Origin: Arthrobacter sp. AFG20
GTDB taxonomy: Bacteria > Actinomycetota > Actinomycetes > Actinomycetales > Micrococcaceae
Assembly: GCF_002892795.1 (NCBI RefSeq)
Contig: NZ_PJMC01000005.1
Location: 124,001 to 188,000, forward strand
DNA: 64,000 nt
Direction: 5' to 3'
Part shown: piece after piece, positions 25,867 through 34,832 of the stretch
Numbering within the stretch: position 1 is the stretch's first letter
Layout: every line of letters starts with the position of its first letter
Translations under genes and position numbers: made by a program
Notes under the pieces: model-generated
The model's database searches: none
Seen by the model: the letters and a program-made list of their open reading frames with translations, nothing else
Told to the model about the DNA's origin: nothing

Positions 25867-27253
25867 GAGCGATGCCAGCCAGACCACCGCGCCCACGCGC
25901 CTGCAGCGACACGTGCTGGCGGTCGCGATCGTGGCGTCCTTCATGGCGATCCTCGACAGCTTCGTTGTCAGCCTGGCACTGCCCGCCATCGGCAGGGAAC
26001 TTGGCGGCGGCCTCCGCATCCAGCAGTGGGTGGTGGACGCCTACCTCCTGACGCTCGGGGCGCTCATTCTGGCGGCCGGCTCGCTCTCGGACCATTTCGG
26101 ACGGGTGCGTGTGCTGCAGTGGGGGCTGGGCGGGTTTGCCCTCACCTCGGTCCTCTGCGGGGCAGCCTGGACCGGTGAAATGCTGGTGATAAGCCGGGGG
26201 CTGCAGGGAGTGGCCGGAGCACTCCTGGTGCCCAGCTCGCTCGCGCTGATCGTCAGCCACTTCGACAGTGGCGCGCAAGGTGCGGCCATCGGCAAATGGT
26301 CGGCGTGGACGAGTGCCGCGGCCATCGTGGCCCCCTTGATCGGCGGCGTGTCTGTGGACCTGCTCTCGTGGCGGGTCATCTTCTTCGTCAACATCCTGCC
26401 CGCGGCGGCCATCTGGCCCGTACTGGCCAGGCTACGGAAGGCCGACGCCGCCCCAGGCCCTGCCGGCAGCATCGACATAGCAGGGGCGCTTCTGGCCGTC
26501 ATCGCTCTTGGCGGACCGGTTTATGCGCTGATCGAACAGGGGACCGCGGGGTGGGGCAGCCCGCAGGTCTGGATGCCGCTGGCCGCCGGCGTCGTGGCCA
26601 CGGTGCTTTTCCTCATCCACGAATCGAGGACAGCCGCGCCGCTCCTGCCCCTGGGCATGTTCACGGTCCGGAACTTCGGCTGGGGCAACATCGCCACCGC
26701 CGCGATCTACGGCGGATTTTCCCTCGGATTCTTTGCGCTGGGTATCTACATCCAGCAGGTCGGCGGCATGAAGGCGACCACCGCCGGCTTGGCACTGCTG
26801 CCCTCAACGGTGATCCTGATGCTGTTGGCATCGTTCTTCGGGGGACTCGCCGGCAAATACGGGCCGCGGTGGTTCATGGCCGCCGGCCCGGTGCTGTGCG
26901 CGGCCGGGTTCCTGCTCACGCTGTCCGTTGGCGGCTCCCTGAACTACTGGACCCAGGTCCTGCCCGGGCAGGTGGTCTTCGGCCTCGGCCTGTCCATGAC
27001 GGTGGCACCCCTGACGGCGGCCATCCTTGGATCAGTCCCTGAGAAGCAGGCGGGCGTGGGCTCCGCGGTGAACAATGCTGTTTCGAGGATCGCCGGCCTG
27101 GTCTGCATCGCCTTTGCGGGCTTCATCGTCGGTCCCGAACTGACGACGCCGGGCCTTCACCGCGCGTTGCTGGCCACCGCCGCGCTGCTGTTGCTGGGTG
27201 CGGCCTGCTCCGCCGTCGGAATCCGGAACCCGGTGCGGGCTAGCCGCCGCTGA
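25865..27253 (+). CDS. MFS drug exporter, DHA2 (EmrB/QacA) type
   Basis: The 462-residue membrane protein begins with a helix holding FMAILDSFVVSLALPAIGRE, the family's motif near helix 1, and WVVDAYLLTLGALILAAGSL (motif for DHA2 helix 2). It continues with SDHFGRVRVLQWG and about 14 helices. Such proteins export hydrophobic compounds using the proton gradient; the substrate here is unknown. The last 14 bases overlap the 3' end of the convergent crcB gene. Confidence 0.88.
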   Translation: MSDASQTTAPTRLQRHVLAVAIVASFMAILDSFVVSLALPAIGRELGGGLRIQQWVVDAYLLTLGALILAAGSLSDHFGRVRVLQWGLGGFALTSVLCGAAWTGEMLVISRGLQGVAGALLVPSSLALIVSHFDSGAQGAAIGKWSAWTSAAAIVAPLIGGVSVDLLSWRVIFFVNILPAAAIWPVLARLRKADAAPGPAGSIDIAGALLAVIALGGPVYALIEQGTAGWGSPQVWMPLAAGVVATVLFLIHESRTAAPLLPLGMFTVRNFGWGNIATAAIYGGFSLGFFALGIYIQQVGGMKATTAGLALLPSTVILMLLASFFGGLAGKYGPRWFMAAGPVLCAAGFLLTLSVGGSLNYWTQVLPGQVVFGLGLSMTVAPLTAAILGSVPEKQAGVGSAVNNAVSRIAGLVCIAFAGFIVGPELTTPGLHRALLATAALLLLGAACSAVGIRNPVRASRR

Positions 27254-27605
27254 CCGCGATTCCCGCCGCGGCAGCAGCCAGCCCCAGCAACAAGTTGGCG
27301 AGGATGTTGGCGGCGGCGGCGAGGTAGCGCCGTTCACTGGCCAGGCGCACCGTCGCAGTGGTCCAGGAACTGAAAGTGGTCAGGCCGCCGGCGAATCCGG
27401 TGGCCATGGCAGCGTGCCATTCGGGGCCGAATGCCGCGGTGACGCCCACCGACAGCCCGATGACGAAGGAGCCAGCCACATTGACCAGCAGGGTAGCCCA
27501 GGGCCAGTGCCGCCGCGTCGACGGGAACCCGGCCAGCCAGCCATCAACGGCGAACCGGAGAAGCGCCCCGGCGGTGCCGAAGAGACCAACGAGGAGCGCC
27601 GTCAC
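27240..27605 (-). CDS. crcB: CrcB/Fluc fluoride channel subunit 2
   Basis: The 121-residue four-helix protein contains GTAGALLRF, NVAGSFVIGLSVG and GGLTTFSSWTT, the fluoride-channel polyserine/phenylalanine region. Its GTG start overlaps the stop of the neighbouring crcB copy, so the two are made together and probably form a heterodimer. It ends inside the 3' end of the MFS gene on the other strand. Fluc proteins let fluoride leave the cytosol. Confidence 0.88.
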   Translation of the reverse strand: MTALLVGLFGTAGALLRFAVDGWLAGFPSTRRHWPWATLLVNVAGSFVIGLSVGVTAAFGPEWHAAMATGFAGGLTTFSSWTTATVRLASERRYLAAAANILANLLLGLAAAAAGIAVSGG

Positions 27606-28078
27606 TGTCCACCGCCACGAGGAGCGCCGCGGAAAGCACGGAAGGCGCCAAGCACCCTGCCGGTCCGCCAGCCGGCGGCAGCCGCCGCCAGCCCCAGCAG
27701 GACGGACAGTCCCAGATAGAGAAGACCCAGGCCGGCGAGCCCTCCCCGGGTCAGTTGGTCCGTGGAAAATACGACGGCCGAGAAGGTGGTGAAAGAGCCC
27801 AGCACGCCCGGCCCGATGGCCGCGCGAAGCCAGAACGCGGTCTGCGGCCGCGCGATCCAGATGGTGGTGAGGGCCGCCAGCACGAAGCTGCCAACGATGT
27901 TGATGCCCAGCGTGGCCCACGGCAGGTCTCCGGGCTGGTCCGGGAACAGCAGTCCCAGCACGTACCGGAGCTCGGTGCCCAGCAGCCCGCCGGCGGCCAC
28001 GGCCGTCCAGACCCGCCAGCCGTAGCCGGAGCCCGTCCTGGAGGCGGTGCCGGTGCGACCGGCCAGGGGAGCCCGCAC
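27602..28078 (-). CDS. crcB: CrcB/Fluc fluoride channel subunit 1
   Basis: The 158-residue partner has GTELRYVLGLLF, NIVGSFVLAALTT and GVLGSFTTFSAV, the same channel signatures as its neighbour. An N-terminal Arg/Thr/Gly-rich stretch of about 20 residues and a Gly/Arg-rich tail are additional. The GTG at 28078 lies 6 bases after the mntR stop, which puts the pair in the same transcript as the metal regulator. No fluoride riboswitch is evident upstream. Confidence 0.88.
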   Translation of the reverse strand: MRAPLAGRTGTASRTGSGYGWRVWTAVAAGGLLGTELRYVLGLLFPDQPGDLPWATLGINIVGSFVLAALTTIWIARPQTAFWLRAAIGPGVLGSFTTFSAVVFSTDQLTRGGLAGLGLLYLGLSVLLGLAAAAAGWRTGRVLGAFRAFRGAPRGGGQ

Positions 28079-28084
28079 CTGTGC

Positions 28085-28798
28085 CTACAGGTTGGCCATG
28101 CGGCAGCCGGGATGCGCGGAGTCGCTGTGGATCCAGAGAGCGGAGGCCACTTCGTCGGCGAGGTCAACGTCGCGGCTGGTACCGGGGGAGCCGATGCGGA
28201 CGACGAGCGCACCGCCGAAGGGCTTGCGGCCGCGCACCTCGACGTCGGCGTCGAGGCTGATCTTCTCCGCGGCGAGGTAGCGCAGCAGCTCCGGGTTCTC
28301 GTCGCTGATCCGGGTGATCCTGCCGGTGTGGCCGTCGTCGAGCTCGATCATCCGGTGGGCTGACGGCATCCGCACGGTACCGTCAGCCGAGGGGATGGGA
28401 TCGCCGTGCGGGTCCCGTGACGGGTTGCCCAGCCGGGCTGCCAGCCTCTCAACGAACGTGTCCGAGACCGCATGTTCCAGCTGTTCGGCCTCGTCATGGA
28501 CTTCGTCCCAGCTGTATCCCAGGTCCTTGACCAGGTACGTCTCAATGAGCCGGTGCCGCCGGACCATGGAGAGGGCAAGCCGGACGCCCTGGGGCGTCAG
28601 CGTGATGGCGCTGTACGGCTTGTGGAGGACGAGACCCTGGTCCTTGAGCTTGCGCACCATCTCGGAAACCGAGGAATTGGCCACGCCGAGGCGCTGTGCA
28701 AGCTGGGTGGAGGTGATGGGCTTGTCCTGCCATTCCGTAAAGGAATAGATGACCTTAACGTAGTCCTCGATCGAGGAGGAGGGCGTACTGGTCTTCAC
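28085..28798 (-). CDS. mntR: DtxR-family metal-dependent repressor, MntR-type ligands
   Basis: The 237-residue protein has a winged helix (STQLAQRLGVANSSVSEMVR), a dimerisation and metal-binding part and a C-terminal SH3-like/FeoA-type domain from about residue 160. With a GTG start at 28798 the metal ligands read Asp12 (SIEDYVKVIY), His82, Glu86, His101, Glu105, Glu108 and His109. DtxR/IdeR have Met10 and Cys102 at the first and fifth places; Asp and Glu there are the combination used by manganese-responsive MntR. Manganese control is therefore more likely than iron. The target genes are not in this window. Confidence 0.85.
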   Translation of the reverse strand: MKTSTPSSSIEDYVKVIYSFTEWQDKPITSTQLAQRLGVANSSVSEMVRKLKDQGLVLHKPYSAITLTPQGVRLALSMVRRHRLIETYLVKDLGYSWDEVHDEAEQLEHAVSDTFVERLAARLGNPSRDPHGDPIPSADGTVRMPSAHRMIELDDGHTGRITRISDENPELLRYLAAEKISLDADVEVRGRKPFGGALVVRIGSPGTSRDVDLADEVASALWIHSDSAHPGCRMANL

Positions 28799-28808
28799 AG
28801 CTTCAAGC

Positions 28809-29588
28809 CTACCTGCTGCCACCACGGCCCTCCGCCCTGACAGCCCGCCAGGTCTGCGTGAGGTAGGGGAGCTGCAGCGGTTCGCCCTCGGCATGCCCCA
28901 GGTGCTCATGCAGGTACCAGGCCAGGTTGCCGGTCACCTTGGCCCGGGTGGCGTCGTTGGCCGCGAGGTAATAGCTGCGGGACTTGGCCAGTTCGAGGAT
29001 GTCGTCCGGGGTGACGGGATCCTCCCACCGGGTCAGGTGGCTTTCGAGGGACGTGAATTCCGGTCCAATTTTGGGGCGGAAGTCGGGTTTATGGACGTCC
29101 CCGGCGTGCATGATGCGGGACAGCCGGTGCACCCAGGGCACTGATGTGTCCAGCTGGTTCCAGATCAGGCCCAACACCCCGTGCGGCTTGAGGATCCGGG
29201 AAATCTCGGTGCTGGCCCGCAGCGGGTCGCACCAGTGCCATGCCTGGGCAACGCTGACGACGTCGAACGCCGCCTCGGGCAGTCCGGTCGCCTCCGCGGT
29301 CCCTGCCAGAGCTTGAACCCCGGGGTAGGCGCGCCTGAGCTGCTCCAGCATGTCCACGGAAGGGTCCACCGCGCTGACGCTCAGCCCGCGCTCCACCAGC
29401 AATGCCGTGAATTTGCCGGTTCCGGCGCCGATGTCGGCAGCAGTGCGAGCCCCGGCCGGAATGAGCCAGTCCGCGGAATCGTCAGGGTAGCCGGGACGGA
29501 CGCGGTGGTAGTGCTCGCCGCCGTCCTGGAAGCTCTGCCCAAGCTCCTTCCGCCGCCCGTGATGAAGTTTGGGACCGCCCCGTGCCAC
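28809..29588 (-). CDS. Class I SAM-dependent methyltransferase
   Basis: The 259-residue protein has AADIGAGTGKFTALL (SAM motif I), VDPSVDMLEQ, and a VSVAQAWHWCDP segment common in methyltransferases of the UbiE/BioC-like type. The C-terminal half is helical and likely binds the substrate, which cannot be named. It starts with GTG at 29588, about 100 bases after the SufS-like gene, and ends 11 bases before mntR, so it may share a transcript with both. Confidence 0.82.
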   Translation of the reverse strand: MARGGPKLHHGRRKELGQSFQDGGEHYHRVRPGYPDDSADWLIPAGARTAADIGAGTGKFTALLVERGLSVSAVDPSVDMLEQLRRAYPGVQALAGTAEATGLPEAAFDVVSVAQAWHWCDPLRASTEISRILKPHGVLGLIWNQLDTSVPWVHRLSRIMHAGDVHKPDFRPKIGPEFTSLESHLTRWEDPVTPDDILELAKSRSYYLAANDATRAKVTGNLAWYLHEHLGHAEGEPLQLPYLTQTWRAVRAEGRGGSR

Positions 29589-29690
29589 GCACAGTCTCCT
29601 TAGCCCGACGTCGAAAATTACCTTTCGAATTTACCGCACGGGGACCGCTGCCGTGGGAGGCCGGGATGGTGCCGTAGTCCGGGGTGGCGG

Positions 29691-31097
29691 CTAGTCCTGC
29701 GCGCAGGGTGCGGCGCCGGCGGTCCCAGGGGTGTTCGGCGCCCACGCGGGGTAGGTGCGGGTGTCATTCGCCGGAACCCAGCGCCCGGCATCCACCACGT
29801 AGTCCCAGCCGAGGCCGGAGCGGCGGAGTTCCTCGATGCCGGCGAGCAGCCGCTGGGCGTCCTCCAGCCGTGATCCCACCCCGAAGCTGGCGCGCAGGGA
29901 ACCGGACGGCAGGCCGAGGCGCTTCAGCAGCGGGTGCGCGCAGAAGCGGCCGTCGCGCAGGCCCACGCCGTGTTCGGCCGACAGGTATGCGGCCACCAAG
30001 CCGGCGTCGTAACCCTCCACGGAGAAGTTGACCACGCCAATGGCGTCGTCCGGGTCGCTGTCCGCAAAGATCTGGTGGACGGTGACGCCGTCGATCCTGT
30101 GCAGCCCCTCGACGAGGAAGGACCGGATGGCGGCCTCATGGGCGTGCCAGCCCTGCGGATCAAGGGCAGCGACGACCTGGGTTGCCCTTGCCAGGGTGGC
30201 TGCGCCGAGCACGTTGGGTGAGCCGCCCTCGTGGCGGGCGGGGCCGGTGGCCCAGCTGACGCCGTCGAGCCTGGCCTCGCTCACGGCGCCGCCGCCGGCG
30301 AGGTGCGGGGTGCCGGCGTCGAGCCAGTCGGGGCGGCCGATCAGGACGCCGGCCCCGAAGGGGGCGTAGAGCTTGTGGCCGGAGAAGGCGAGGTAGTCGA
30401 CGTCGTCCGCGGCGATGTTGACGCGGCGGTGCGGCGCGAGCTGCGCGGCGTCCACCACGATCCGGGCGCCGAATTCATGGGCCAGCGCAGCGAGGCGCCG
30501 GATCGGAAGGATTTCGCCGGTGACGTTGGAGGCACCGGTCACCGCAAGGAGGCTGACATCGCCGTGCTCAAGTTCGGCGCGCAGGCTGCTAATGGTGGCT
30601 TCCAGCGTTTCCGATGCCACCACGCTGCGGTGCGGTACTCCCTGCCACGGCAGCAGGTTGGCGTGGTGCTCGATGTCCAGGTACAGCACTTCACCGGTGT
30701 GGTGGTGGTCCTCCACCGGCAGGCAGCCGGCCAGGAGATTGAGGGAGTCGGTGGTGTTCCTGGTGAAGATGACGGCGTCATCGGCGCGGCCGCCCACGAA
30801 CTCCCGCACGATGCTCCGCGAGTTCTCGTAGACGGAGGTGCTGATCTGCGAGGCATAGCCGGCGCCGCGGTGCACGCTCGCGTAGTACGGCAGGATCTCG
30901 TTGAGGTACGCGGAAACCACCGACAGCGCAGGCGCGGAGGCGCCGTAATCGAGGTTGGCGTAGCGGACGTGGCCGCCCTGGATCAGCGGAGCCTGGATTT
31001 CCGCGCCGGTCACGGCAGCCAGGGGACGGCCTGCGGCGGCAAATCGGCCGTCCAGCACGCCTGCGGCGGTGGTGGAAGAAAAGGTGGCAGTCGTCAT
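29691..31097 (-). CDS. SufS-like class V aminotransferase (cysteine desulfurase-like)
   Basis: The 468-residue PLP enzyme has the fold-type I core NLDYGASAPAL, FTRNTTDSLNLLAG, VDAAQLAPH and the cofactor lysine in FSGHKLYAPFGAG (Lys242). The motif DGRFCAHPLL near residue 386 matches the catalytic Cys segment RxGHHCA of SufS-type desulfurases, so sulfur transfer from cysteine is plausible. A SAM-IV-like riboswitch sits in its leader, pointing to a job in sulfur amino acid metabolism rather than general Fe-S assembly. No suf genes are adjacent. Exact substrate is unknown. Confidence 0.85.
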   Translation of the reverse strand: MTTATFSSTTAAGVLDGRFAAAGRPLAAVTGAEIQAPLIQGGHVRYANLDYGASAPALSVVSAYLNEILPYYASVHRGAGYASQISTSVYENSRSIVREFVGGRADDAVIFTRNTTDSLNLLAGCLPVEDHHHTGEVLYLDIEHHANLLPWQGVPHRSVVASETLEATISSLRAELEHGDVSLLAVTGASNVTGEILPIRRLAALAHEFGARIVVDAAQLAPHRRVNIAADDVDYLAFSGHKLYAPFGAGVLIGRPDWLDAGTPHLAGGGAVSEARLDGVSWATGPARHEGGSPNVLGAATLARATQVVAALDPQGWHAHEAAIRSFLVEGLHRIDGVTVHQIFADSDPDDAIGVVNFSVEGYDAGLVAAYLSAEHGVGLRDGRFCAHPLLKRLGLPSGSLRASFGVGSRLEDAQRLLAGIEELRRSGLGWDYVVDAGRWVPANDTRTYPAWAPNTPGTAGAAPCAQD

Positions 31098-31139
31098 GGG
31101 ACCTCACTGAGAAAGGACCCCGTGTGACGGGGATCCGCG

Positions 31140-31252
31140 CTTGCCGGGTCCGTTCCGGATCGGCCTGGTCGTCACCCGGGGCACCCCACCGCGAATGGAG
31201 GGTTGCCGGCCAGCTAACCGGGGTTTAGCGCTGGCACTCGTGACCTGTTACG
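31140..31252 (-). promoter_or_regulatory. SAM riboswitch, SAM-IV-like
   Basis: Read on the minus strand, the leader has GGTCACGAGTGCCAGCG, CTGGCCGGCAACCCTCC, GCGGTGGGGTGCC and CGGGTGACGACCAGG in order. The GGTCA/TGACC ends pair, and the GCCGGCAACC and GGTGGGGTGCC elements are those of the SAM-I/SAM-IV core. Arrangement and the short 3' pseudoknot region match the SAM-IV class known from actinobacteria. It lies 43 bases upstream of the SufS-like start, and binding of SAM would be expected to reduce expression. The class assignment is from memory of the consensus. Confidence 0.8.
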
Positions 31253-31345
31253 AGACTAGGACATCCGGACGGGCGATGAAAAAGCCTGTTCGGAATGTTA
31301 AGCGGATTATTACGCAGCCCTAATATGGGGCCCCAGGCCGAATAA

Positions 31346-31385
31346 ACGACGGCGAACGCCCGTAGAAGGGGACATCCGCCGTCGT
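31346..31385 (-). terminator. Probable terminator of the hisN operon
   Basis: ACGACGGCG and CGCCGTCGT form a 9-bp stem with a 22-base loop. On the minus strand it is followed by TTATTC, downstream of the hisN stop at 31427. Confidence 0.6.
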
Positions 31386-31426
31386 AATATTCAGCGCAAA
31401 GGGCGCAGGGCGGGGTGCAACGAAAA

Positions 31427-32239
31427 CTAGAGCAAATCGTCCAGCTGCGGATTCAGGCGCTTCAGGACTTCCGAGTGCAGGATCGAGTTGGTCGCCAGCG
31501 CATTGCCCCCGAACGGGCCGTCGGTTCCTTCCAGGGACGTGAAACGGCCGCCTGCCTCCGTCACGATCGGCACCAGCGCCGCCATGTCGTACAGGTTCAG
31601 TTCAGGTTCGCAGGCGATGTCCACGGCCCCTTCGGCCACCATGCAGTAGGACCAAAAATCGCCAAAGGCCCGGGTGCGCCAAACTTCCTCGGTGAGCTGG
31701 AGGAACTCATCGAGGTTTCCGCGGTCCTTCCAGCCGCCGAGGCTGGAGTAGGACAGTGAGGCGTCGGCGAGGCTGGACACGTTGGATACCTTGAGCCTCG
31801 TGGCGGCCGCGAGGGAACGGCCTGAGTAGGCGCCGGCGCCCTTGGCCGCCCACCAGCGCTTGCCCAGCGCAGGGGCGCTGACCACGCCGACGACGGGTTC
31901 GCCTTCGTCGACGAGGGCGATCAGCGTGGCCCACACCGGCACTCCGCGGACAAAGTTCTTGGTTCCGTCGATCGGATCGATGATCCAGCGGCGGGAACCG
32001 TGGCCGGAACTTCCGAACTCCTCACCGAGCACGGCGTCACGGGGACGGGAACGGGACAGCTGGCCGCGGATGGACTCCTCGGCGGCCTTGTCCGCATCGG
32101 TGACCGGCGTCAGATCAGGCTTCGTCTCGATCTTGAGGTCCAGCGCTTTGAACCGGCTCATGGTCTGGTCGTCCACGGAATCGGCCAGCACATGGGCCAG
32201 ACGCAGGTCATCGTTGTACGTTGAAGCGGGTTGGGTCAT
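31427..32239 (-). CDS. hisN: Histidinol-phosphatase, inositol-monophosphatase family
   Basis: HisN removes phosphate from histidinol phosphate, the penultimate step of histidine synthesis. The 270-residue protein holds the IMPase metal motifs GEEFG (near residue 73), [15 protein letters not shown] (near 85) and [19 protein letters not shown] (near 215). Actinobacteria use this IMPase-type HisN, and its position after aroA and rsgA is a conserved actinobacterial arrangement. A generic inositol phosphatase is the alternative. The ATG at 32239 is 66 bases after the rsgA stop. Confidence 0.85.
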   Translation of the reverse strand: MTQPASTYNDDLRLAHVLADSVDDQTMSRFKALDLKIETKPDLTPVTDADKAAEESIRGQLSRSRPRDAVLGEEFGSSGHGSRRWIIDPIDGTKNFVRGVPVWATLIALVDEGEPVVGVVSAPALGKRWWAAKGAGAYSGRSLAAATRLKVSNVSSLADASLSYSSLGGWKDRGNLDEFLQLTEEVWRTRAFGDFWSYCMVAEGAVDIACEPELNLYDMAALVPIVTEAGGRFTSLEGTDGPFGGNALATNSILHSEVLKRLNPQLDDLL

Positions 32240-32305
32240 GGTTCCAAACTACCCTCAAAGGCCCGGCGGGGCGGGGAGGCAGCCGCCGGGCTGCGCCGCG
32301 GGAGG

Positions 32306-33421
32306 CTAGCCGACGCTGCCGAGTTCCTTGGTTTCCTGGGCCTCCATGCGCGGGTCGGTGCCCAGCAGGCGGCGCAGGGACGCGAGCCTGGCTGCTCCGG
32401 TGGGGCCGGCATGGCCGGCCGCGACCCACGCATCCACGCCGCAGTTGACGGCGGTGGCGTCGTGCTTGCAGCCCCGTTCGCAGGCCTCGGTGCCCGGCTC
32501 AAGGTCGGGGAAGGAGTGCAGGATGCGGTCCGGGTCGACGTGGGCCAGCCCGAAGGAGCGGATGCCCGGCGTGTCGATGATCCAGCTCCCCGCCGGGGCG
32601 TCAGCGAGCTTGAGGGCAAGGGCCGACGACGACGTGTGCCGCCCGCGGCCCGTCACGGCGTTGACGCCGCCGGTGGCACGTTCGGCGCCCGTCAGCGCGT
32701 TGACCATGGTGGATTTTCCGACGCCGGAATGGCCCAGCATCACGGTCACCTTGCCGTCCAGGTGGGCGCGGAGCTCGGACACGGCGGCGACGTCGAGCCG
32801 GGCGGAGAGGCCGTCGTCGGACCGGGCGTCGATGCCGGAGGCCTCGGAATCGGCGGTGCGGCTGATGATGACCGGAAAGTCAAGGTGGCGGTAGTTGTCC
32901 AGCAGCCCGGTGGGGTCCTTGACGTCCGCCTTGGTGACCAGCAGCAGTGGTTCGATCCCGGCGTCGTAGGCTGCCACCAGCGCCCGGTCAATGAACCCGG
33001 TGCGGGGCTCCGGATTGGCAGCGGCGACGACCACCACCAGCTGGTCCGCGTTGGCGACAACCGCCCGTTCCACGGGATCGGTGTCATCGGCGCTGCGTCG
33101 CAGCAGGGTTTTGCGGTCCTGGATTTTCACGAGCCGGGCAAGCGTGTCCGGCTCGCCGGACACGTCACCCACGAGGGACACGAAGTCTCCGGCCACCACC
33201 GGGGAGCGGCGCAGTTCCCGGGCGCGGGCGGCGATGACGGTCCGCTCGTTGCCCGAATCCTCGCCGACGACAGCTGTGTAACGCCCCCGGTCAACGGTGA
33301 TGATCCGTCCGGTCACGGCGTCCTCATGGCTGGGGCGGTCCTTCGTCCGGGGCCTGGAACCTTTTTTGTTCGGCCGGATCCGGACGTCGGATTCGTCCCA
33401 GGAATCAGTGCTGCGTGCCAC
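32306..33421 (-). CDS. rsgA: Ribosome small-subunit GTPase RsgA
   Basis: RsgA helps mature the 30S subunit. The 371-residue protein has an OB-like domain, then a circularly permuted GTPase with G4 LVTKADVKD before G1 [14 protein letters not shown] and G3 DTPGIRSFG, and a C-terminal zinc site [14 protein letters not shown]. The N-terminal 30 residues are basic ([12 protein letters not shown]). The GTG at 33421 overlaps the aroA end by 17 bases. The open frame reaches further upstream inside aroA but has no family similarity there. Confidence 0.93.
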   Translation of the reverse strand: MARSTDSWDESDVRIRPNKKGSRPRTKDRPSHEDAVTGRIITVDRGRYTAVVGEDSGNERTVIAARARELRRSPVVAGDFVSLVGDVSGEPDTLARLVKIQDRKTLLRRSADDTDPVERAVVANADQLVVVVAAANPEPRTGFIDRALVAAYDAGIEPLLLVTKADVKDPTGLLDNYRHLDFPVIISRTADSEASGIDARSDDGLSARLDVAAVSELRAHLDGKVTVMLGHSGVGKSTMVNALTGAERATGGVNAVTGRGRHTSSSALALKLADAPAGSWIIDTPGIRSFGLAHVDPDRILHSFPDLEPGTEACERGCKHDATAVNCGVDAWVAAGHAGPTGAARLASLRRLLGTDPRMEAQETKELGSVG

Positions 33422-34826
33422 CGGGGGTCCCTGCGGTGTTGGTCGCTGCGGTGCTGGTGCCTGCGGCGGTGGCGCCCGCGCCACCCCGCTGTCCGAGCAT
33501 GTCCGCCCACAGCTTGGGGAAGTCCGGCATGGTCTTGGACGTTGTGGCGATGTCCTGCACTTCCACACCCCTGACCGCCAGCCCGAGGATGGCCCCGGCG
33601 GTGGCCATCCGGTGGTCGGCGTAGCTGTACACGACGCCGGCGCGGAGCTCCGCGGGCCGGATGATGAGTCCGTCCGCGGTTTCCTCGGCATCGCCGCCGA
33701 GGCGGTTGATTTCGGTGACGAGCGCCGCGAGCCGGTCCGTCTCGTGTCCGCGGAGATGGGCGATGCCGCTCAGCCGGGAGGGGCCGGAGGCCAGCGCGCA
33801 CAGTGCGGCGACGGTGGGTGCGAGCTCGCTGGTTTCGGCGAAGTCGGCCCCCTTGATTTCACTGCCGCCGGTCACCGTCAGGGTGCCGTCCTGCAGGGTC
33901 ACCGCGGCCCCCATGTCGGTGAGGATGCTGCGCCACATGTCACCCACCTGCGTCGTGTGCTCCGGCCAGTCCGGAATCCGAACGGTGCCGCCCGTCGCCA
34001 AGGCAGCGGCCAGGAACGGGCCGGCGTTGGACAGGTCCTGCTCGATGCGCTGGTCGAACGCACGGACCGGGCCGGGGCTGACAATCCAGTGGTTCGGCGT
34101 GGAGTCATCCACCACCACGCCCGCGCCGCGCAGCACGGCGATGGTCATGTTGATATGGTCCAGGCTCGGCACGGTGCTGCCGGCGTGTTCAAGGTGCAGG
34201 CCGTCCGCGAACCGTGCCCCCACCAGCAGCAGGGCGGAAACGAACTGCGAGGACGCGCTGGCGTCAATGACGAGGTGACCACCGCGGACCTGCCCCGTGC
34301 CTTCGACGCGGAACGGCAGCGAAGCGGGCATGCCGCCGTCGTCGCCGCGGACGGTGACGCCCAGGCCTGCAAGCGCCTCGATGATGGTCCCCATCGGCCG
34401 CGCACGGGCGTGGGGGTCGCCGTCGAAAACGGTGGCACCGCTGCGGAGTGCGGCCAGCGGCGGAACAAACCTCATGACGGTTCCGGCCAAGCCGCAGTCG
34501 ATGGCGACGTCGGCGCCACCGGAGTTGGCCGGAATCGGCGTCACCTCCAGGTCCGGGCCGAAGGCGCCTTCGCCCGGCACTTCCTGGATGTGCGCGCCCA
34601 ACTGGCGCAGGGCTTCGATCATCAGCGCTGAGTCGCGGGAGTGCAGCGGCGCCCGGAGCCGGGACGGCCCGTCGGCCAGCGCGGCGAGCACAAGGTACCT
34701 GTTGGTCAGCGACTTTGAGCCCGGCACGCGGACCGTGGCGTCAACCGGCTGCTCCGCAAACGGCGCGGGCCAGTGCGGAGCAGCGCCGGCGGTCTCAGCG
34801 GACGCGCCCATGGGTGATGCTGTCAT
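33405..34826 (-). CDS. aroA: 3-phosphoshikimate 1-carboxyvinyltransferase (EPSP synthase)
   Basis: AroA joins shikimate-3-phosphate and PEP in the shikimate pathway. The 473-residue enzyme shows [20 protein letters not shown], a [14 protein letters not shown] active-site loop, [18 protein letters not shown] and [11 protein letters not shown]. It is slightly longer than the family mean owing to an N-terminal Ala/Pro stretch of about 25 residues and an Ala/Thr-rich C-terminal tail. It follows the doxX gene by 6 bases and overlaps rsgA. Confidence 0.96.
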   Translation of the reverse strand: MTASPMGASAETAGAAPHWPAPFAEQPVDATVRVPGSKSLTNRYLVLAALADGPSRLRAPLHSRDSALMIEALRQLGAHIQEVPGEGAFGPDLEVTPIPANSGGADVAIDCGLAGTVMRFVPPLAALRSGATVFDGDPHARARPMGTIIEALAGLGVTVRGDDGGMPASLPFRVEGTGQVRGGHLVIDASASSQFVSALLLVGARFADGLHLEHAGSTVPSLDHINMTIAVLRGAGVVVDDSTPNHWIVSPGPVRAFDQRIEQDLSNAGPFLAAALATGGTVRIPDWPEHTTQVGDMWRSILTDMGAAVTLQDGTLTVTGGSEIKGADFAETSELAPTVAALCALASGPSRLSGIAHLRGHETDRLAALVTEINRLGGDAEETADGLIIRPAELRAGVVYSYADHRMATAGAILGLAVRGVEVQDIATTSKTMPDFPKLWADMLGQRGGAGATAAGTSTAATNTAGTPGGTQH

Positions 34827-34832
34827 TCCTGC

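Noticed and set aside
27240-28090. Fluoride riboswitch for crcB
   Set aside because: No room: the first crcB starts 6 bases after mntR, and no matching RNA motif is seen.
28085-28798. IdeR/DtxR iron regulator
   Set aside because: Ligand positions carry Asp and Glu in place of Met and Cys, the MntR arrangement.
30231-31127. 298-codon plus-strand frame
   Set aside because: It is antisense to the SufS-like gene and its leader; no family resemblance.
31141-31323. 60-codon plus-strand ORF
   Set aside because: It lies on the opposite strand of the SAM-IV-like riboswitch and has no ribosome site.
32231-34631. Long plus-strand frames (447 and 444 codons)
   Set aside because: They are antisense to rsgA and aroA, which have clear family motifs.
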